Shown here: piece by piece, positions 60,438 to 64,000 of the stretch
Position numbering within the stretch: position 1 is the first letter of the stretch
Layout of the letters: each line of letters opens with the position of its first letter
Assembly: GCA_031260245.1 (NCBI GenBank)
Contig: JAIRKH010000083.1
Coordinates: 28,617 to 92,616 of the forward strand
DNA: 64,000 nt
From: Treponema sp.
Lineage (GTDB): Bacteria; Spirochaetota; Spirochaetia; Treponematales; Breznakiellaceae
Direction: 5' to 3'
The notes under the pieces: generated by a model
Told to the model about the DNA's origin: nothing
The model's input: the letters and a program-made list of their open reading frames with translations, nothing else
The model's database searches: none
Made by a program: the position numbers and the translations under genes

Positions 60438-60469
60438 TTGACAATTCTGATTTCTTGGATGAACATATT
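60438..60469 (+). promoter_or_regulatory. Cassette E2 promoter
   Basis: TTGACA (60438-60443) is followed by GAACAT at 17 nt or CATATT at 20 nt; neither -10 is strong. The segment TTTTTTACAAAAAACCGCTTGACAATTCT is shared with E1. The ATG at 60474 would be leaderless. Confidence 0.55.
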
Positions 60470-60473
60470 TCTC

Positions 60474-60614
60474 ATGCGACGACAGCAAGAGCGTATTAAT
60501 TCTTTTAGTCTCTGGGTAGAAATCCCGCAAGTTGTGATAGAGCGGCGTTTATGGGTCGTTAGTCGCTCTGTTTACGCCCCTGCTTGTACCCCCCCCCCCC
60601 GTAGAATTCATTAG
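60474..60614 (+). CDS. Cassette E2 leader peptide with C12 tract (off frame)
   Basis: As assembled, the frame starts MRRQQERINSFSLW, reads ...CTPPPRRIH and stops after the C12 tract (46 residues). Removing one C joins it to the open frame at 60601-61023, which codes a 136-residue continuation with repeated PVDSK heptads. It would stop with TGA at 61021-61023, overlapping the ATG of the next gene (61013). The frame arithmetic fits exactly (549 nt, 183 codons). No homologue is recognised. Confidence 0.5.
   Translation: MRRQQERINSFSLWVEIPQVVIERRLWVVSRSVYAPACTPPPRRIH
60589..60600. repeat. C12 homopolymer, cassette E2
   Basis: Twelve C in a row lie in the E2 leader frame. With 11 C the frame remains open for another 400 nt; 12 or 13 C lead to early stops. 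Confidence 0.9.
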
Positions 60615-60618
60615 ATAT

Positions 60619-60712
60619 AGAAAAACCCGCGAATGCGTCTGGCGTTCTTGTTTCAAGAACACAGCCGTTTCGTTTTCTCAACGCCAGAAGTCCGCGGTTT
60701 TTTCTATTTTCT
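60619..60712 (+). terminator. Long imperfect hairpin with T-run after the E2 tract
   Basis: AGAAAAACCCGCG...CTGGCGTT pairs imperfectly with AACGCCAG...CCGCGGTTTTTTCT, and a smaller stem GTTCTTG-TTT-CAAGAAC lies inside. The 3' arm ends in a T-run, so it resembles an intrinsic terminator or attenuator between the leader frame and the 61013 gene. Confidence 0.55.
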
Positions 60713-60754
60713 CCATTTACTTCATATACTTATTTAAAAACGACTCCAAAGTTA

Positions 60755-60950
60755 AAGCTTTTGATTCAGAAGCCGCGCCTGTTGACTCAAAAGGAAGCCC
60801 TGTCGACTTAAAAGCCGCGCCTGTTGACTCAAAAGGAAGCCCTGTCGACTCAAAAGCCGTTCCTGCTGACTCAAAAGGAATCCCTGTCGACTCAAAAGCC
60901 GCTCTTGCTGACTCAAAAGGAATCCCTGTCGACTCATTAGGCGCGCCTAA
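60755..60950. repeat. Tandem 21-bp (7-codon) repeats
   Basis: About nine copies of a 21-bp unit (like GACTCAAAAGGAAGCCCTGTC) alternate between two forms, giving a 42-bp higher-order repeat. On the plus strand they code PVDSK-x-x heptads in the open E2 frame. On the minus strand they also give an open repetitive frame (ESTGLPFESTG type). Confidence 0.85.
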
Positions 60951-61012
60951 CCATGCGTTAGGAGCCCCTAACGACTCGTCAGTCAAAATTAACGAGTCGA
61001 AAGGAGGAAGAT

Positions 61013-61729
61013 ATGAGCAATGATTGGATGCCTGCCGCGCGAGCGGCGATTCTAGCGATGTGCTGGAATTGGCTGACGTACCTGACCCCGGAACTGCGGG
61101 CGCTCTTTGGCGTCCCGGACGCGGAGTTCACGACGCTGGGGAACCTTTACAACGCCGCGGACGCGCTTCTCAAGAAGGCGCAGAACGAGGCGGAGCGAAC
61201 CCACGTAATCACCGTTGAACTTCAGGCGGCTTTCAAAACCCTGACCGCGAAGATGCGCTTCTTCCGGGACCGCTACTTCAAGATACCGCCCCTCGCCGAA
61301 GGGGATTGGGCGGCGCTGGGCTTCAAGCAGAAGGACCCGCATCCGACGCCGATACCCGCGCCAGAGGGAACGCCCGCTGTTTCCTTGAGCTACTCCGGCG
61401 GTCCCCACGCGATGACGGCCCATCTGGGACCCATGGCGGGAACTCGGGAACTTAACCCCGAAAGCGACTACGGCTACGCTATTTATCTGGGCGTGATGCC
61501 TCCCGGCGGCGCCACACTGGAGCAGGCCGCGTCGGAGAAACGCTACTTGATGAAGCCGCCCGCGGACGGAAAGATACTGTCGCATTATCGGTTCTCTCGG
61601 CGGCGGAAGGAAAAAATTCTCTTCGACGCGGCGGACGCCGGTATGACAGCTTACGTCTGTTGCCGCTACGAGAACGGCAAGGGCGAAGTCGGTCAGTGGG
61701 GTCCCGTCGCTTCGGCGGTTGTCCCGTAA
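61013..61729 (+). CDS. Conserved hypothetical protein of a repeat-associated family
   Basis: The 238 residues start MSNDWMPAARAAILAMCWNW and have two parts: a helical N-terminal region (about 1-95) and a C-terminal region from about 120 with a fibronectin-like end, VCCRYENGKGEVGQWGPVASAVVP. I recall similar hypothetical proteins in gut spirochaetes and Bacteroidetes but no known function. There is no signal peptide. AAAGGAGG precedes the ATG. The truncated homologue at 20256 and the E2 leader frame show that this family is tied to the C-tract cassettes. Confidence 0.7.
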   Translation: MSNDWMPAARAAILAMCWNWLTYLTPELRALFGVPDAEFTTLGNLYNAADALLKKAQNEAERTHVITVELQAAFKTLTAKMRFFRDRYFKIPPLAEGDWAALGFKQKDPHPTPIPAPEGTPAVSLSYSGGPHAMTAHLGPMAGTRELNPESDYGYAIYLGVMPPGGATLEQAASEKRYLMKPPADGKILSHYRFSRRRKEKILFDAADAGMTAYVCCRYENGKGEVGQWGPVASAVVP

Positions 61730-62272
61730 CAGGTAACATAGGAAAAGTAAGAGATAAGAGATGAGAAGTACGAGCCGTTCCAGAGGCGCGCCGCCCACGG
61801 AGATTGCTTCGTTGCGCTCGCAATGACGGGCGCCGTCTATTATCTGAAAGTCGGCTGTAGCGCCCGCAGGATTGGGCGCAAATAAACGCGGAACGGTTCC
61901 GCAAGCGTCTCCGTTGGAGACGGGAACCGCCGCGATTTGAATGCCGCGTTACATCGCCGGGAACCGGTAAAGCCGTTATTCAAATCCGCAACGGCCCCAC
62001 GGTGAAGCGTTTGGCTACGCCGTTATTGAAGCGGGCGCAAGCGGCTGGCAGAACATAACAGCCGGCCTCTTGAAACGAGTCAAGGGCGTTAAAGACCTAA
62101 CTTTTGTGTTTTTTTGAATTACAACGCTGACGGAACTATAAAATTTTTTGAGCAGACAACAGAGGGTTTAACAGTTCCGTCTCGGAACTGACAATTGGCT
62201 CTAATGCTTCGTGTACAAAGGTCTAACAATAACCAATCGGGTTTATCCGGTTGGAATTTTTAGGAGGAAATT
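61730..62272. other. Intergenic region with hairpins upstream of the GH43 gene
   Basis: No gene is seen in this 540-nt gap. It contains a strong hairpin (61885-61934, CGCGGAACGGTTCC...GGAACCGCCGCG with an inner GCGTCTCC-GTT-GGAGACG stem), whose left part recurs at the right edge of the window (63954-64000). Just before the GH43 ribosome-binding site, CCAATCGGGTTTATCCGGTTGG can form a stem followed by AATTTTT (62234-62261), which looks like an attenuator. Confidence 0.55.
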
Positions 62273-63940
62273 ATGATCAGTAATCTGACATTAATATCAG
62301 CGCTTGCCGCCGCGGCGGCGTTATGCGTATTGTCCTTAACCGCTTGTCCCAAGCCGAGGGATAACGAAGTTACACCAAAGCCAAACCAGGAGGAACCGGA
62401 AAGTCCGCCGGAATTGGAACTGGGAAAGGCAGCCAATCCGCTTATCAAAGGCGATGCGCCCGATGTGTCGGTTATCCGCGTTGAGGACGCCTATTACATG
62501 GTCAGCACCACCATGTATTTTAGCCCGGTCGCTCCCATAATGAAGTCGTACGATCTGGTTCAGTGGCAGATCGTTAATTATTGCGCCGATATTCTTGAAG
62601 ACGAGCCTTCGTTCAGGCTTGAGACCGAGGACGCAAACCGCATCGGCGAATATGGCCGGGGCCAGTGGGCGGCGAGTTTACGATACCAGTCAAAGCGGTA
62701 TTATGTAACGTTTACCAATAACACCACCCAAAAAACCTATATTTTTTATACTACCGATATTGAAAAAGAAGGTTCGTGGCAGCGCATTGAACTTGATCGG
62801 CAGTTTCACGATCCGTCATTGTTTTTTGATGATGACGGCACACCGTATCTTTTTTCCGGTTGCGGAACCGTGCAGTTGACCCAAATGACCCGCAACCTAC
62901 GTTCCGTTGCCGATGGCGGCGTTGATACGGCGGTAATCCCCGCGTCGAATGTAGGCGGCGCACAGAACGCCGAAGGGTCCCAGGTTTACAAGCGGAACGG
63001 TAAATATTATGTTTTTCTTATTGGCTGGGTCGGCGGCAGGAGATCCGAGCTTTGTTACCGCGCCGATACCATCACCGGACCTTACGAAGGCAGGGTGGTA
63101 CTGAACGCCGCTTTGGGAAACAGGTCCGGCGGGGTTGCCCAGGGGAGCATAATTGACACGCCGGACGGCGACTGGTACGGCTTCTTTTTTCAGGATCGGG
63201 ACGCCATAGGCCGTATGCCCGTACTGGTCTCCATGATCTGGGATAATGAGGGCTGGCCGGTATTCGGCGGCGCGAACGGGCGAATCCCGGAAGAATTCGA
63301 TATAAAACTGGCAAAAGATTTTAAGACCAATCTGTATGTTTCGGATGAATTTGAAGAAACAAAACTGCCCCTTGCCTGGCAGTGGAATCACAACCCGGAC
63401 AACGCCAATTGGTCTCTTACGGAACGGCCCGGCTATCTGCGGATTAAGACGGGCAGAACAAGCAAAACGGTGTACCACGCGAGAAACACCCTGACGCAGA
63501 GAACCTTTGAACCGGCCTGTACGGGGACTATCGCCCTTGAACCCACCGCCATGAAAGACGGTGATATTGCCGGGCTTATCGCTTTGCAGGCGGCTTCCGG
63601 TTTTGTCGGTATTGAGCAGACAGGCGGTCAAAAATTCATTGTCATGTATACCGGCTCCGGGAACGGAACCGCCGCAGCGGTAACGAGACAGGAACAAATT
63701 CCGTTTACGGGCGAGAAAGCCTATTTCAAAGTGGCTTTCCAATTTAGAACCCCCGCAAGTAACGCGGAAACGGCGACTTTTTCGTACAGTCTTGACGGGG
63801 AAACATGGCAATCCATCGGGAATGCCGTAACCATTCAATGGTCCATGCCGCATTTTACCGGCTACCGTTTCGGTCTGTTTAACTACGCGACACGGGAAGC
63901 CGGCGGCTATGTTGACTTTGATTATTTTCATGTGGAATAA
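62273..63940 (+). CDS. Glycoside hydrolase family 43 lipoprotein (xylosidase/arabinosidase-like)
   Basis: This 555-residue lipoprotein has a signal with SLTAC lipobox (Cys about 25), then a GH43 five-bladed propeller (about 50-350) and a C-terminal beta-sandwich (about 355-555, DEFEETKLPLAWQWNHNP...). The GH43 residues are seen in GDAPDVSVIRVEDAYYMVST (general base Asp), RQFHDPSLFFDDDGTPYLF (Asp) and NAEGSQVYKRNGKYYVFLIGW (acid Glu). The product is probably displayed on the outer membrane and acts on xylan or arabinoxylan fragments. AGGAGG precedes the ATG. Together with GH51 at 58666 it suggests hemicellulose use. Confidence 0.92.
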   Translation: MISNLTLISALAAAAALCVLSLTACPKPRDNEVTPKPNQEEPESPPELELGKAANPLIKGDAPDVSVIRVEDAYYMVSTTMYFSPVAPIMKSYDLVQWQIVNYCADILEDEPSFRLETEDANRIGEYGRGQWAASLRYQSKRYYVTFTNNTTQKTYIFYTTDIEKEGSWQRIELDRQFHDPSLFFDDDGTPYLFSGCGTVQLTQMTRNLRSVADGGVDTAVIPASNVGGAQNAEGSQVYKRNGKYYVFLIGWVGGRRSELCYRADTITGPYEGRVVLNAALGNRSGGVAQGSIIDTPDGDWYGFFFQDRDAIGRMPVLVSMIWDNEGWPVFGGANGRIPEEFDIKLAKDFKTNLYVSDEFEETKLPLAWQWNHNPDNANWSLTERPGYLRIKTGRTSKTVYHARNTLTQRTFEPACTGTIALEPTAMKDGDIAGLIALQAASGFVGIEQTGGQKFIVMYTGSGNGTAAAVTRQEQIPFTGEKAYFKVAFQFRTPASNAETATFSYSLDGETWQSIGNAVTIQWSMPHFTGYRFGLFNYATREAGGYVDFDYFHVE

Positions 63941-63953
63941 GCCGGTATGTAGG

Positions 63954-64000
63954 AAAAAACGCGGAAAGGTTCCGAAAGCAGTCCTCGTCGAGGACTGGAA
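63954..64000. repeat. Partial copy of a hairpin repeat at the right edge
   Basis: AAAAAACGCGGAAAGGTTCCGAAAGC, followed by AGTCCTCGTCGAGGACTGGAA, repeats the layout of the hairpin at 61885-61934. It is cut off by the window end. Confidence 0.6.

Noticed and set aside
60717-60986. CRISPR-like array or minus-strand repeat protein
   Set aside because: The 21-bp repeats are contiguous with no unique spacers, so this is not CRISPR. The minus frame (MTDESLGAPN...) has no promoter, while the plus frame continues the E2 cassette.
62897-63931. 344-residue minus-strand ORF
   Set aside because: It is antisense to the GH43 gene, whose catalytic motifs are clear.

Overview
The window looks like a chromosomal piece of a spirochaete, most probably a Treponema-type bacterium of the kind found in insect or animal guts. 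This is inferred from gene content, not from a marker gene. The evidence is a flagellar block in spirochaete order (fliL-fliM-fliY-fliO-fliP), a thymidylate kinase whose P-loop lacks the usual lysine, a short Smc, luxS, many TPR proteins, class III cyclase and chemoreceptor genes, and plant-polysaccharide enzymes (GH43, GH51). No rRNA, tRNA, CRISPR array or prophage was seen.

Layout. 1-918: edge-truncated smpB, then a repeat-bearing gap. 919-4533: ilvD, a TPR protein and an AI-2E-type permease. 4560-5800: a REP-associated transposase (RAYT) element and a broken lipoprotein gene. 5928-10385: 2-oxoacid:ferredoxin oxidoreductase beta/gamma subunits, thrC and an ABC-2 exporter pair. 10414-14678: the flagellar export/switch operon behind a consensus promoter. 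14680-18630: a membrane protein and smc. 18631-20750: a hypervariable, AT-rich island with a radical SAM gene, a broken paralogue and a C-tract cassette. 20753-29905: tmk, luxS, TPR genes, rlmN, LysM protein, recX, rpsI/rplM, metallophosphoesterase, ParB-like protein and pdxY. 29914-30497: second copy of the RAYT element. 30638-33761: one large hybrid regulator split by a G13 tract. 33883-43106: lipoprotein plus TolQ/TolR/TolR, adenylate cyclase, coiled-coil protein and chemoreceptor. 43292-50030: a minus-strand housekeeping run (PpiD-like, trmB, GH57, DUF4912, coaD, outer-membrane-like protein, radC). 50107-54259: deoD, a nucleoside-type ABC ATPase, a third and different RAYT, a methyltransferase and a lipoprotein. 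54454-58505: a C-tract cassette, ymdB, an acetyltransferase, galE and lgt. 58666-64000: GH51 arabinofuranosidase, a C-tract cassette with heptad repeats, a conserved hypothetical, and a GH43 lipoprotein.

The most unusual signal is a set of long G/C homopolymers. Three of them (E1 at 20388-20399, E2 at 60589-60600, E3 at 54463-54474) are exactly 12 nt long and share one architecture: a TTGACA promoter, an apparently leaderless ATG 6-7 nt after the -10, and a short reading frame carrying the C tract, upstream of a paralogous-family or lipoprotein gene. In E2, removing a single C turns the 46-codon peptide into a 182-codon frame whose stop overlaps the start of the next gene. A fourth tract (G13) splits a LacI-type-sensor/AraC hybrid regulator, which would be intact with 12 G. 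Together these suggest a slipped-strand phase-variation network, although homopolymer sequencing error is a real alternative.

A second theme is REP/RAYT biology. The palindrome GTGTCWGACAC is scattered over at least 15 sites and flanks two near-identical RAYT copies. A different palindrome (AGGTCTGACCT) flanks the third RAYT. REP copies appear to have truncated or extended several coding ends.
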